In this document: one piece after another, positions 51,901 to 62,268 of the stretch | Numbering within the stretch: the first letter of the stretch is position 1 | How the letters are laid out: the number at the start of each line of letters is the position of its first letter | Source of the DNA: Serpula lacrymans var. lacrymans S7.9 | Lineage: Eukaryota; Basidiomycota; Agaricomycetes; Boletales; Serpulaceae | Direction: 5' to 3' | DNA: 64,000 nt | Assembly: GCF_000218685.1 (NCBI RefSeq) | Contig: NW_006763298.1 | Location: 1,770,869-1,834,868, forward strand | Made by a program: the position numbers and the translations under genes | Notes under the pieces: model-generated | The model's input: only the letters and a program-made list of their open reading frames with translations | Databases searched by the model: none | What the model was told of the DNA's origin: nothing

Positions 51901-51915
51901 GCTCGTAGGTTCCAT
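45928..51915 (-). CDS. PARP6/8-like ADP-ribosyltransferase fused to a UBC domain
   Basis: One very large gene with many short introns, about 1,700 residues. The order is: a conserved N-terminal block (KGRKRFIADLEELSLSC, then GEDEGSIDFD, then RLRAMKRDFEATRRGSYSPG), a long Pro/Ser/Gln-rich low-complexity region, a Cys-rich block (LCTRYCVVCHQR, KPYVCDSGLCAFQYYSLNMG, TVDLLVSLAYIA) matching the block before the catalytic domain of PARP6/PARP8, then the ADP-ribosyltransferase fold (FHGSSVRNWHSIIRHGL with the first-triad His, VYFSRDGAVSVGHYASG with the Tyr). After an acidic linker comes a ubiquitin-conjugating fold: WIVELHSFDPDLPVAKDMK, FEIRFLPTFPISPPFFRI, GGGGHVTGGGSICMDLLTADGW with the active-site Cys. 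It likely links mono-ADP-ribosylation to ubiquitin transfer. Start: ATG 51915 (MEPTSKPEK); ATG 51960 in frame is an alternative. Confidence 0.88.
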
Positions 51916-52114
51916 TACCAAACTCTCACAGGGATTAAAAGAAAAGGAGAACGGACACATGGGCGTGTCTTTATATCATTTCGTGTTGCATTGACTCGAG
52001 GCTGCGCTGAGTTCGAAAGTTAATGAGTGTCATCGAATTCCGCGTAGAGTGTACCCACTCCACGTGACCACTATATGATCGAGTCACGAAATCAGTTCCT
52101 TCTTTACCGTCGCA

Positions 52115-52936
52115 ATGAGTAGTCGACTGCCCAAGCTGATTGCATTTGATCTTGAGTAAGTCATAGCAATGTCGTTAGCCATTCAATCTAGTGTTCTGTC
52201 ATTAATTCTCCTGCTCTACAGCTATACGCTCTGGGATTTTTGGATAGATACTCACATAACACCGCCTCTCACTGCCAGCCCAACTTCTGGTGCTCTTACA
52301 GACGCGTATGATACTCCAATCGAGTTCTATCCAGATGTACCTGCAATTCTCCATAGGCTGCGTGATGCTGGCGTTGTTGTCGCTGCATGCTCCAGGACGC
52401 ATGCACCAACAGTGTTGGTACTACTTTTTGTGATGCTTACAGACACTGAGACTTTCACATAGAGCTAGAGAGGCACTTTCGCTTATCCAGATACCGTCAA
52501 AGCCAGGCTCGGATCCCGCAACCGTGAAATCCGCGATCTCTTATTTTGGACAACTTGAAATATACCCCGGGTCGAAATCAACTCATTTCAAAGCACTTCA
52601 CACTGCAACGAGTTTACCTTACTCAGAAATGGCAAGTCCTTTTTTACGACGGCATGATATCATGATATTTTCGACCTAATGTCTATGCCACGCCAGTTAT
52701 TCTTCGACGATGAGAGTAGAAATCGCGAAGTCGAGTCTTTAGGTGAGTGGCCCCCTTTCAATGTCTTGACGTTTCGTACAATGACATGGCTAAATCGGTA
52801 TTCTTACTCTACACAATCTAAAGGTGTAACGTTCAGCCTCGTTCATTCTGGGCTTGATCAGCGTACCTTTGAGCGTGGTCTAACAGAATGGCGCAGAAGA
52901 CACCTGCACGAAGTTGTTGAGGACGCTGAAGGCTAA
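52115..52936 (+). CDS. Magnesium-dependent phosphatase-1 (HAD superfamily)
   Basis: A protein of about 190 residues from five exons. The HAD nucleophile motif FDLDYTLW is assembled across the first intron: exon 1 ends CTTGA and exon 2 begins CTATACG, giving the second Asp. Motif II lies in GVVVAACSRTHAPT, and the motif III/IV region is LFFDDESRN, with the acidic pair for magnesium. The family removes phosphate from protein tyrosine or fructosamine-6-phosphate substrates in the cytosol. Start at 52115 (MSSRLPKLIAFDL) and stop at 52936. It is divergent from the PARP-UBC gene with only 199 bp between start codons, so the two probably share a promoter. Confidence 0.88.
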
Positions 52937-53637
52937 CTCCAAAGACATCTGTAATGACCAAGTTAAGCAAATCTGAAACGTTTAGTGGGAGGGAAAAGTA
53001 CAGTTCATATGTCATATACCCACATAGAGTTTGTCAAAATTTCTTCTATATCTCTCTCTAGCATTAAAGTATCTCATCTCTCATGAACAACATATCTTAG
53101 TTTCTAACCTTCACCTTTGTCCTTATCGCTCCAGTATTTACTCCCCGGCAACCCATGTTCATTCCAAACGTGAGATATTTCATCTACGTCCATTTAACTT
53201 GGCGTATTGCATCTCGATTAGCGATGGGTTTATCCCTCAACGGCCCCCAAGTGCGGCGCACGTGGGAGCACGTTCTTGCTCGCTCGCTTTTTTGTGGCAC
53301 CACGGGCCACGGGCGTGGAAGGCACCGCAGGCACCAGGCTCCTCCCCATCTACTGTTTCGAGGTTCGAATTTATCCTAGGGACATGTAGATTAGATTAGA
53401 TAAATGATAAGATAATGTTTTGAAAGTCAGCTGAACTTTGATTCTGAACCTCTCCACAGCGGCTGGACTTTAACATTTGCAAAGCAAGTCAGCCACAGTG
53501 ACTAGTGACCGTCAAGTGACGGCTGACTTCGAAAATAACCCACTCCAAAATAAATCCTGTCGACTGTCTCGAATTATCTGTGTTTTGACATTAATAGCAA
53601 CACCTGTCGCTCCCACGGTTGTCCTGTAACTAGAGTG
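52937..53637. other. Intergenic region with small palindromes
   Basis: No gene is seen in these 0.7 kb. AAGTCAGCC at 53486 and its complement GGCTGACTT at 53521 form a 9-bp stem around a loop that itself contains GTGACTAGTGAC, and a near-palindrome AAAGTCAGCTGAACTTT lies at about 53425. The region ends at the target site of the first solo LTR. Confidence 0.45.
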
Positions 53638-53642
53638 GTTAA

Positions 53643-54338
53643 TGTGAGGCAACGATAAACTATAACAAAAACTAAACCTATCTCCTTCTGCACTTGCAGG
53701 GAGTAAGGGTTCAATGAGCTTGAGGTCGACAGACGCTAGTAAATATAGCGAGTAGAGGACTTTGAGAGGTAAGCTTCAAAGGTTCTTGTTGAGGAGTAAA
53801 GCGGGTAAATTCAGTAATAGAAAACTAAGGAGCCATACATGAATAGGTAAGGCTTTATATAGGGAACTGTCCGTTCCTCAGACCGAAAGGAGAATATGCA
53901 AAAAGTGGTCTGAGGAATTAATCAAGCAATAAGAAAAAGGGAGAGTAACTATTGTACGACTTTTGACTTGATTAATCAGCAGATGAGAGACTTGTACTAA
54001 TTATAGAGGATTGTCACACGTGTTCAGGAACCGTATCCTCATGATGAGGTACGATCCTAAATAAGGCGTTATTAGTATTACCAGGCTTTACTAGGGCTTT
54101 GAGCTGGTTGGCGAGATGCCTACCAGCAGTCCCTACCCAGTGTGCTGGCTGGCTGGGGGCGATACCCAGTCTCTGATCTGTGATATAAAATGGTAGCGAT
54201 GGTTAAGAAAGCCTGTGAGGGATATGAGAAGTAAAACGGCAAAGGATACCTCTAGCCCTAGAGCCAGAGGTGTAACGGGAAAAGCGTTCGAGAACCAAGA
54301 CATAGCGAAGATAGGAAAATAATGAAATGGTCCTTACA
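53643..54338 (+). mobile_element. Solo LTR, copy 1 (696 bp)
   Basis: The element begins TGTGAGGCAAC and ends GGTCCTTACA, with the TG...CA ends and short imperfect terminal inverted repeat of an LTR. It is bounded by a perfect 5-bp target duplication GTTAA (53638-53642 and 54339-54343). No internal retroelement sequence is attached, so it is a solo LTR left by recombination. It differs from copy 2 at about 21 positions by my count, roughly 97% identity. Confidence 0.92.
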
Positions 54339-54343
54339 GTTAA

Positions 54344-54870
54344 TACTTCTCTGATGCACCTCTAATAAGAGGGGATAGGCACTTTGTGCTGCCTCTTTTA
54401 TTAATCCTTGGTTAATTAGATAGACTCTGGAAATGGGACACACTGTCTTCCCCTTGCCAACGGAGTCCGGACCCGAGGGACCTGCACAGCCAGGCCAGAT
54501 GGTATCATCAGTCACGTTACCTCCACGACGGCATCAATTTAACAACAAGGGGTAAATGTGGCATATGACGTTGATGCAACAACACAACATCGTTACATTG
54601 AGTCGTCACAATCTCCTCACCAGTGTTGCCGTCGCCATGGCCATCAACAGTGAACTATTCCTTTCCCTCTAACTGCACCTTCCCCCCCGCTTATGTCACA
54701 AAACCCATGGATATACAACCTGTGAAGGCTTCTGTTCATTGACAGCTTATGGGAACGCAGCTATGCGAGCCTATAGGCTGTCACTGCACAGGAGGTCATT
54801 CTAACACTATCACCCCAGTGCGGCGCATCTTTGTTGCTTCCACCAATGATGCAGGACACTTCCCCGCCCT
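54344..54870. repeat. Unidentified repeat-like sequence between solo LTRs 1 and 2
   Basis: This 0.5 kb has no gene. Its part at about 54710-54792 (ending CTGTCACTGCACAGG) resembles 55693-55791 (ending CTGTCACCGCACAGG), so an older diverged repeat underlies the LTR insertions. When the LTRs are removed, the two segments form one contiguous target region. Confidence 0.35.
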
Positions 54871-54875
54871 CCGAT

Positions 54876-55571
54876 TGTGAGGCAACAATAAACTATAACA
54901 AAAACTAAACCTATCTCCTTCTGCACTTGCAGGGAGTAAGGGTTCAATGAGCTTGAGGTCGACAGACGCTAGTAAATATAGCGAGTAGAGGACTTTGAGT
55001 GGTAAGCTTCAAAGGTTCTTGTTGAGGAGTAAAGCGGGTAAATTCAGTAATAGAAAACTAAGGAGCCATACATGAATAGGTAAGGCTTTATATAGGGAAC
55101 TGTCCGTTCCTCAGACCGAAAGGAAAATATACGAAAAGTGGTCTGAGGAATTAATCAAGCAATAAGAAAAAAGGAGAGTAACTATCGTACGACTTTTGAC
55201 TTGATTAATCAGCAGGTGAGAGACTTGTACTAATAATAGAGGATTGTCACGCGTATTCAGGAACCGTATCCTCATGATGAGGTACGATCCTAAATAAGGC
55301 GTTATTAGTATTACCAGGCTTTACTAGGGCTTGGAGCTGGTTGGCGAGATGCCTACCAGCAGTCCCTACCCAGTGTGCTGGCTGGCTGGGGGCGATGCCC
55401 AGTCTCTGATCTGTGATATAAAATGGTAGCGATGGTTAAGAAAGCCTGTGAGGGCTATAAGAAGTAAAACGGCAAAGGATACCTCTAGCCCTAGGGCCAG
55501 AGGTGTAACGGGAAAGGTGTTCGAGAACCAAGACATAGCAAAGATAGAGAAATAATGAAATGGTCCTTACA
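54876..55571 (+). mobile_element. Solo LTR, copy 2 (696 bp)
   Basis: Same family, length and orientation as copy 1, with TGTGAGGCAAC and GGTCCTTACA ends. The target duplication is CCGAT (54871-54875 and 55572-55576), different from copy 1. Copies 1 and 2 therefore arose from separate insertions and are not the two ends of one retrotransposon. Confidence 0.92.
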
Positions 55572-55576
55572 CCGAT

Positions 55577-56025
55577 CATCCCTTCCTGCCACTCATAGAA
55601 CTGGTTTACACCATAAGGGCTCAACAGTACCTTCACCACTGTCACTTGCTAGCTCTCCCCGTCCTCCCTCCAATGTGCCGACTCCCAATGTTGTATATAC
55701 CCAGACACATCAGAGAGGCCTGTGCATTGCCCAGTTATAGGAACGTGTACCACATGCACCTATAACCTGTCACCGCACAGGCATCAATTCTGGCATACAA
55801 TAACATGTCCTGAGGGGTGTCGCTTTGAACACTCAACTGCTGTTGGGGACAATGGTCACCCATATTACATTCAATTCAAGCATGTCTAGTTGCTCTCACA
55901 CTTCCCCCTCCCCAAGCCTTCTCGCCTCCCTTCACCCCACTCAGCTCCTATCACAGACATTTCTTCGTCTCATTGTTTCCATGTTTACAATAGGTATGAT
56001 ATTCATATGTTTGGGGTACATGGAG
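55577..56025. repeat. Sequence between solo LTRs 2 and 3
   Basis: No gene. It contains the second copy of the diverged repeat (about 55693-55791) and a CT-rich tract near 55891-55950. It continues the target sequence interrupted by LTR copies 2 and 3. Confidence 0.35.
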
Positions 56026-56030
56026 GTGAG

Positions 56031-56724
56031 TGTAAGGACCATTTTATTATTTTCTTATCCTCTCCATGTCTTGGTTCTCGAATGCCTTTCCCATTACACC
56101 TCTGGCTCTAGGGCTAGAGGTATCATCTGCCATTTTACTTCTCATAGCCCTCACAGGCTTTCTTAACCACCGTTACCACTTTATATCACAGATCACAGAC
56201 TGGGTATCACTCCCAGCCAGCCAGCACAATGGGTAGGGACTGGTAGTAGGCATCTTGCCAACCAGCTCCAAGCCCCATTAAGGCCTGGATATACTAATAA
56301 ACGCTTTGATCAGGATTGTACCTCTTTATGAGGATACGGTTCCTGAACACGCGTGACAAATATCTATTATTAGTACAATTCTCTCACCCGCTGATTAATC
56401 AAGTTAAAGTTGTACAATAGTTGTTCTCTTTTTTCTTATTGGACGATTTATTCCTCAGACCACTTTTCGTTTACTCTCCTTTCGCTCTGAGGGACGGACA
56501 GTTAGCTATATAAAGCCTTACCTATTCATGTATAGTTCCTTAGTTTTCTATTACTGAATTTACCCGCTTTACTCCTCAACCGAAACCCTTGAGCTTACCT
56601 CCCAAGTCCTCTACTCGCTATATTTACTAGCGTCTGTCGACCTCAAGCTCATTGAACCTCTTACTCCCTGCAAGTGCAGAAGGAGACAGGTTTCGTTTTT
56701 GTTATAGTTTATCGTTGCCTCACA
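56031..56724 (-). mobile_element. Solo LTR, copy 3 (694 bp, inverted)
   Basis: This is the reverse complement of the same LTR family: it begins TGTAAGGACC and ends GTTGCCTCACA on the plus strand. The target duplication is GTGAG (56026-56030 and 56725-56729). It is visibly more diverged from copies 1 and 2 than they are from each other, including small indels, so it is probably the oldest of the three. Confidence 0.9.
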
Positions 56725-56789
56725 GTGAGTACATGGAGCATAATGGGGCATATGGGGATCTATTACAACATAAGCCATCATTGGGCCTT

Positions 56790-58354
56790 CACTCATCTTG
56801 GTCAGAGTTTTCTCGGGACGACACAATGACCTCCACACTCTTTGGTTCCTGATGCTTCCTGTTGTAACAATGACTGAGTGTAATTGAATAGGGACAATGT
56901 GTACTTACGCAAGCCGCTCCTACAAAACCTGGTGCACTGTTGGCGGCAGTTAGCAAGGTCTTCTTGTTCGTGGACGGCTGAAATAATAATGAGATGAGAG
57001 AAGATTAATTTAACTCAATGCAGTACTTACTCTGATTTCGTGAACAAGCCCATTGTTTGAATAACATAGCAAGTTCGTCCGGGTCTCTCCCGACAACATC
57101 CTCCCAGAAGTCCATTGAGTTATTGCTTCCATACCAGGTGGGCGCCCCCAAGTCAAATATGTGACCGCGGGTCAGGAAGAAACAACCATAAGCACCTGTC
57201 CTTGCAGTGAGATTATTGAGCTGAAAACAAGAAGTCAGTGGGGATCATCAATGAAATGATGTCCGAGTCACTTTACCTCCTTTTCAATCCTATTTGCAGT
57301 TACCAGGACATCCCTTGCTGCCGCTAAATTGTTAGCACGGCTTCCCAAGGACTTGGTTTCACGATGATTGAGAAGGCGCCCACAAAGATCGTCACGTTCT
57401 TCTTTGCTTAGAGTAGAGGGATTGCAGGTTTTGCTGACTATATTCTGCAGCTCTTGTAGATGCTTTCTTTCACCGGCTGGGAGATCTTTGGAGTATATAT
57501 TAGTATTTTTGTACCATTACTATCATATGAATAATACCTGTATTGATTTCTGTTGATTTTGCATGAACCATCGCGTTGTAGATATTTGGTGCACGGGTGT
57601 GTCTGTAATTACTTTCTGCACTGAGTTGTTTTTTTATATACTCAGTTGTCACGTTATGCTTGATTGCCAGATCTTCCATGCAAAGCTCCTGGTTGAGTCG
57701 AAATTTGTCAATGTCTTCTTTCAACCTCGCCTTGGTGAGTTTCCTATCTTTTGCAGAGATTTTGCGTGAAGCCTTTTCTGCTTCTGTAAGTGCATATGGT
57801 GCAGGTCGACGAGCCTATACCGGCCGCTCAGGGTTTTGACCTGCCCAAGTCAGTCGGTCTGGTTGCACAGCTTGTATGTGAGAGAAGGGGTGTGGGGGCG
57901 GGGCTGGAGGAGGCTGGGGTGCTGGTGCCGGAGGAGGTTGGGGTGCTGGGGCTGGAGGGGCAGTTAGCACTGGGTTTTTGAGGGGCTGCAAAGCCGCCAA
58001 ACGGCTTGGTGATCTCTGCACTGTACTTGTTGTGGTCAGTGCTATGCCATTGCTTTGGGACCCTTTGTTTGCAAACGGTGGCTCTAGGAGACGTGGGTCA
58101 ATCATCTCAAGAGGGATAGTAGGAGGCCTAATGTCTCCCTGAGGTACCGAAGATGGCACCAGTGCAGGACCTGGGCCATTTGTTGGGGGGGGAATGAGGG
58201 GGATACGAAGAAAAAGATGGGAGCAGCAGCACAGGTGCTCTTGGATATCCTGCAAAGCCCTCACAAGTTCTCCAATGAGGGGGTTGTGTTCCAGCAGGAT
58301 TAACGGGATCTCTCCAGTCAGGGAAAATAAAATGAGACATGTAGCACAAAACAC
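56790..58354 (-). pseudogene. Transposon-linked Agaricomycete gene remnant
   Basis: Minus-strand exons read as a member of a large, repeated protein family found near mobile elements in mushroom genomes. Landmarks are ARLKEDIDKFRLNQELCMED, HTRAPNIYNAMVHAKSTEIN, DLPAGERKHLQEL, ARTGAYGCFFLTRGHIFDLG, and LAMLFKQWACSRNQ. The N-terminal part is Pro/Ala-rich with a repeated PAPQPPPAP block. A single in-frame TAG at 57815 separates that part from ARRPAPYALTEAEKASRK, which continues in the same frame, so the gene is probably dead or needs an unseen splice. The downstream end is blurred, shortly before solo LTR copy 3. I do not know the molecular function. The family name is not certain. Confidence 0.55.
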
Positions 58355-59197
58355 AGGAACAGAAAATGAATATTTTATAAAAACAAATCCTCGACTGCTC
58401 CTATAAAAAAAACTACATCAAAGTTCATTATTACAAAGATCATGCAAAATATAAAGTACGGATAACTGCCCTAAGCACATGCTTGAACATAGTATGCTCA
58501 CCTGCCGAGATCACGTGTAGTCAGATTGATGAAGTATGTATAGTTCCCTGAGTGTTGTGTTGTTGGTTTGGCCTGACTGCAAAGAGTAATGAAAGTTGTC
58601 ACTAACATCATGTAATCAACTCGCCAAAAATTCTCTCCCTGCCCTCTTATCCAGACTAGAAATCCGCATACAGGTTGATTGCATGGGGCCGAATGCATCC
58701 GATACAGTTGCGGAGAAACAACAGTCACTAATACTCAATATAACACCACAAATTTGACTCACCAAGTATACGTCAAGGCAGGAATCTATGAGGGGAAACA
58801 TAGAGTTATTGTAGAGAGATTATATGACAAATTACCTGGAAATGGAGTGTCAGTATTGTAGAAAATTAACAAGAAACTCACTGACATAAATTTTATCTAG
58901 CAGGCCTCATGGTGGCCCGCAATTGGATTTGGTGATATTTAAAATGAATGTACAAGGCAAGTCTAAATTCCATCCAAAGGCATCACAGCACTGACGGGAA
59001 ATTAGACATACCTTATCAGATTCACGCTGACCTGTTGATTGATGACTTAATAATCAGCTCAGACTCAAACGCGTGGGTGGCATCACGCATCAAGGCTTCT
59101 CCCAGTCATCTGCACCGGTCCGGCTTCCTGTGCGCCTTCATCCTGTGGCAAATCTCAAATCCAAGTTGAGTGCAAGAGAGAGAGGAAGACAAAAATT
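58355..59197. other. Unassigned sequence in the transposon-rich block
   Basis: AT-rich, with only short open frames on both strands and no protein or repeat I can identify. It lies between two minus-strand transposon-linked gene pieces and may be intronic or decayed element sequence. Confidence 0.35.
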
Positions 59198-60097
59198 TCA
59201 CAGATTGTTGTCAGGTGTACATCTATCTGCTAAAAGTAGATCTACACTGATGCCTATGTACTTGATATCTGACACTTTGTTTGGTGGTACAACAGCAGCA
59301 TACTCTTCCAGTTTCAACTCGAAAAACCTGACCTCCGACATTAGCGACACGATCATCTCAAATATCCTCAGACCGACGGCCATCAGTTCTGTGGGTGCAG
59401 TTCGCGCTAGGTGAGTCAAATTAAACAGCTTTATCCTCCCCAAAATAACCCTCCCAACACGGATATGCTCATCCCATCTCAGAAACAAATAATCAACCAC
59501 CAGCTGTCCTTTTGCTCGAGCAAAGTCAAGCTCTCTGTGAAAGTGTTTGTTCCACCCACTTTGAGGGCCCCACTCTATTCCCCAAGCTCCAAATGCACAC
59601 TCGATCCCGACAAAATCCTTCCTGATATCCTGCCAGCCAAATTTGCTGGTTACACGACCCTCCGGTGAGTCTGAACTGGTGATCGCCTCAGCTCCATTGA
59701 TTCCACCTGGAGTAGCAATCTCGGGATTGTCTGACTTGTGAACTAGGGTGACCTTGGCTTTATCATTGCGTTTTCTTTTAAAGGTATGTCAGCAGCTTTA
59801 TAGACATATACACAGGATATCAACTCACTTGTCACGATATCTGTGGTATGATCAGGCCAAAAACTCGACATTCAAAGCATAACATACTCACCGTGCTGAA
59901 CGTTCCCTCGCCTTTGCATTTTGGATTGCAAAAACTCTATTTAGACAGTTCACTGGGGCTATCGCAGTATACAAGGAGGACACTAACTTGGGATTTGAAA
60001 GCCATTTTTTTGTAGCAAGAAATTGCTTTTCTTTCTTCTGTGGTGAGTCTTGCAACATATGTTTTGTTGTCCACTCGCTTGTGGTCGTGGCTGACAT
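59198..60097 (-). CDS. Unrecognised gene, probably transposon-linked
   Basis: A stop-free minus-strand frame of about 190 codons runs from about 59775 to 59198, but has no early ATG because it is an internal exon. It reads DKAKVTLVHKSDNPEIATPG, then GWQDIRKDFVGIECAFGAW, WNKHFHRELDFARAKGQ, and RIFEMIVSLMSEVRFFELKL. A plausible first exon starts at ATG 60097 (MSATTTSEWTTKHMLQD, ending SNPK), followed by a small exon with CNPKCKGEGTFST. Codon-like composition and absence of stops support coding. There is no recognisable domain; the CxxxC pair could bind zinc. Its place among LTRs and a KDZ fragment suggests a mobile-element passenger gene. The downstream end is uncertain. Confidence 0.45.
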
Positions 60098-60589
60098 ATA
60101 ATTGCAGCAATAGTATCAGCTTGGCAAAAAAAAAAACAAGATCAAAGTTAGACTCGCGTAGATCCAGAGTTATATCAAAATATAGCGTACTGTTCACTAT
60201 AGCTGTAACATAATGTACAATCCAGTGTATTTTGTAGCCCACTAGGAATATAGGTGTCAATAGTATGATTAGAGAGCCTTTTTGGATGTCGTGAGTAATA
60301 TTGACATCCCAGTACATTGAACACGAAAATTAATAAAACTAAGTGAAACTCAGCCGCTGCCCAAGAGGCTATAGAAACGACATTATTATTTACCTAAGTG
60401 AAACTACAATAGATTTTAGTTTAAGGTGATCTCTAATAAATGTAATGTAACATACCTCAGCCGCTGCCCGAGAGGCTATAGAAACGACTGAGGTATTCCT
60501 ATACTAAACCCCCTACTACTTATAGTTGGAGGTGCTACTCACTACAGTATAATGACTCCTAGGAGTACAATTGTGCTCCTAGGAGAACA
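60098..60589. repeat. Short repeats and palindromes upstream of the KDZ fragment
   Basis: A 33-bp direct repeat (CTCAGCCGCTGCCC then AGAGGCTATAGAAACGAC, one mismatch) lies at 60349-60381 and 60456-60488. The second copy is enclosed by ATACCTCAG (60452) and CTGAGGTAT (60488), a 9-bp inverted repeat. The first of four 10-bp palindromes described separately begins at 60556. No gene is seen. Confidence 0.55.
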
Positions 60590-60627
60590 ATGGTTACTCC
60601 ATGGAGTGGTGGCTATGCTCCATGGAG
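60556..60627. repeat. Four 10-bp palindromes at 20-21 bp spacing
   Basis: CTCCTAGGAG occurs at 60556 and 60576 and CTCCATGGAG at 60597 and 60618. Each is a perfect palindrome, and the units repeat every 20, 21 and 21 bp with similar filler (for example GAACAATGG after the second and fourth). It immediately precedes and partly overlaps the open frame of the KDZ-like fragment. Confidence 0.75.
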
Positions 60628-60645
60628 AACAATGGCTGCTTCGGC

Positions 60646-61066
60646 GGAGACCGGGTTTATCCGGTTTTGTCAAAAATACCTATCACGACAATTTTCAATA
60701 GCCTTTGATCTCTTTCTGGAGATCAGAACTCAAGTCAATCAATGCGTACAGAAAGCTTGTGGTCGGGATACCCCAAACTGGCGGCTCAAGCATGCTTGTC
60801 CCGCATGCACATACACACTCGAGGATGAACCCACAATGAAGTTCAAGCTTCTATACGCAATGGACGGAAACGACTCGCTCAAAAGAGTCATAAGGCACAC
60901 TTCAACTGATCATGATGACAACGGGCCAGGACAACCATGTGAGCTACTGACGACTCAAGAAGTCCACGGGGACCATTACTTAACCAGAGCTTACGTTGAT
61001 AAATGGGCCATTGAAGCACTTGAAGATCTATTGGGTGAAGCTCAGAGTGCAGTGAGTTTTCTTTGA
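60646..61066 (+). pseudogene. KDZ-type transposase fragment
   Basis: The frame reads a conserved block of Agaricomycete KDZ (Kyakuja-Dileera-Zisupton) transposases: AFDLFLEIRTQVNQCVQKAC, GRDTPNWRLKHACPACTYTL, KFKLLYAMDGNDSLKRV, then VHGDHYLTRAYVDKWAIEAL. The CPACTY and AMDGNDSLKR motifs are typical. The fragment starts inside the protein, close to FIRFCQKYLS, and ends at a likely intron donor. The upstream zinc-cluster region and the downstream catalytic region are absent nearby. About 140 of the family's roughly 1,000 residues remain, so this is a truncated relic. An ATG at 60590 extends the frame through the palindromic repeats but is unlikely to be a native start. Confidence 0.8.
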
Positions 61067-62268
61067 CTACATATGCTGTGTTACGAGGATACAACACTAC
61101 GGGCCTCACGGAAACTGATATGCCCCATTTCCGCCATTACCTTCTTAGTCAAGTCTTAAAAATGTTGTCGCACAATGTTTGAAATCCTGTATATTAGAAT
61201 CAATATCTAGGTGTCTCTTTTTCTCATTTTTATGACCAGTGGTTAAAACAATAGACTGAGCTCAAGTGCAAAATGTGAATTTAGGATGGAGATACATGTA
61301 ATATAAGATGATCAGCTAGTGACCAACCTTGGGACGAGTATCAATAACTATGGGGTTATCCTTTTGTCTTTTCAAGTTGTTGGTCCGATTAGCCCCAATA
61401 CATGGTTTGAGCTTGTTGCATCAATTGCTGCATCTGTTTGGGAGGAATGGTTTGCACAGCAGCAAGAGAAGAAAGCAGTTTTGAATTGAATCCCAATGTA
61501 TGGAAGCTTTGCCCATCATATGGTACACTCACCATTATTATCTGACCAACATTGCCAGCTGTAAGGTGACCTGCAAAATAATACTCTCAAAATGTAGTAC
61601 CACCACCGTCATGTCCTAAACTTAGCTCATGTGGACCAAATCGGACTTGGATCTCCCGGAGAGTCAGTGCTTCACTAACACTAGTCTTTTCTATTGAGGC
61701 CTTTGCATCCAATCTCTTTCAAGTTTGCTATCCACTCAACTCAGACGTCCACTTGTACTATAACAGTGCTAGTTTTGGGATCAACAGTGGTAGGCTCAGC
61801 CTTGGGAATCAAATACTACTACTAATGTCAGTGCTAGTAGTTCGTCCATCTTCACATCGACAACCCAACCTTGGACCTCAGCCTGCAATCAACATCAAGT
61901 TTTCGCCTAAGTACGTCTTTGGACCCTCGCCATCTGCCTCTAGACAGCTATAGTCGGAGTGCAGACTCGGCTTCGCATCTGCTGCCTACGTTATTCTCTT
62001 CCTTGTTTCTTACCCTGTAATCGGAGTGCCAGTGATCATCGATGATGATACCCAGAGCTTTACGTATCACACTATCATATGGAATGTAAGCGACTACTCG
62101 GCTCCGGGAATTGTCTTACTTCGGAGGCGATTACTGCTGCATAATCATTGGTAGTGTAAGTGCTACTTAGTTAGCAAGATATAATATTGACTGTCGTAAT
62201 TCTTGAATTAGGTCGGCGACTGGAGACTATATACTACTCTTGGCTACAGCTCGCTCGACTCGTCACAA
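61067..62268. other. Intergenic/decayed sequence upstream of the OPT gene
   Basis: No gene is supported in this 1.2 kb. Short plus-strand frames (for example 61753-61953) lack family resemblance. The right end should hold the OPT promoter; TATATACTACTC lies about 41 bp upstream of its ATG. Confidence 0.4.

Noticed and set aside
53275..53390. Possible tRNA, from a GGTTCGAAT box-B-like sequence
   Set aside because: No A box at the right distance and no cloverleaf arms can be drawn.
53643..55571. LTR copies 1 and 2 as the two ends of a single retrotransposon
   Set aside because: They have different target duplications (GTTAA and CCGAT), and only 0.5 kb without any gag or pol coding lies between them.
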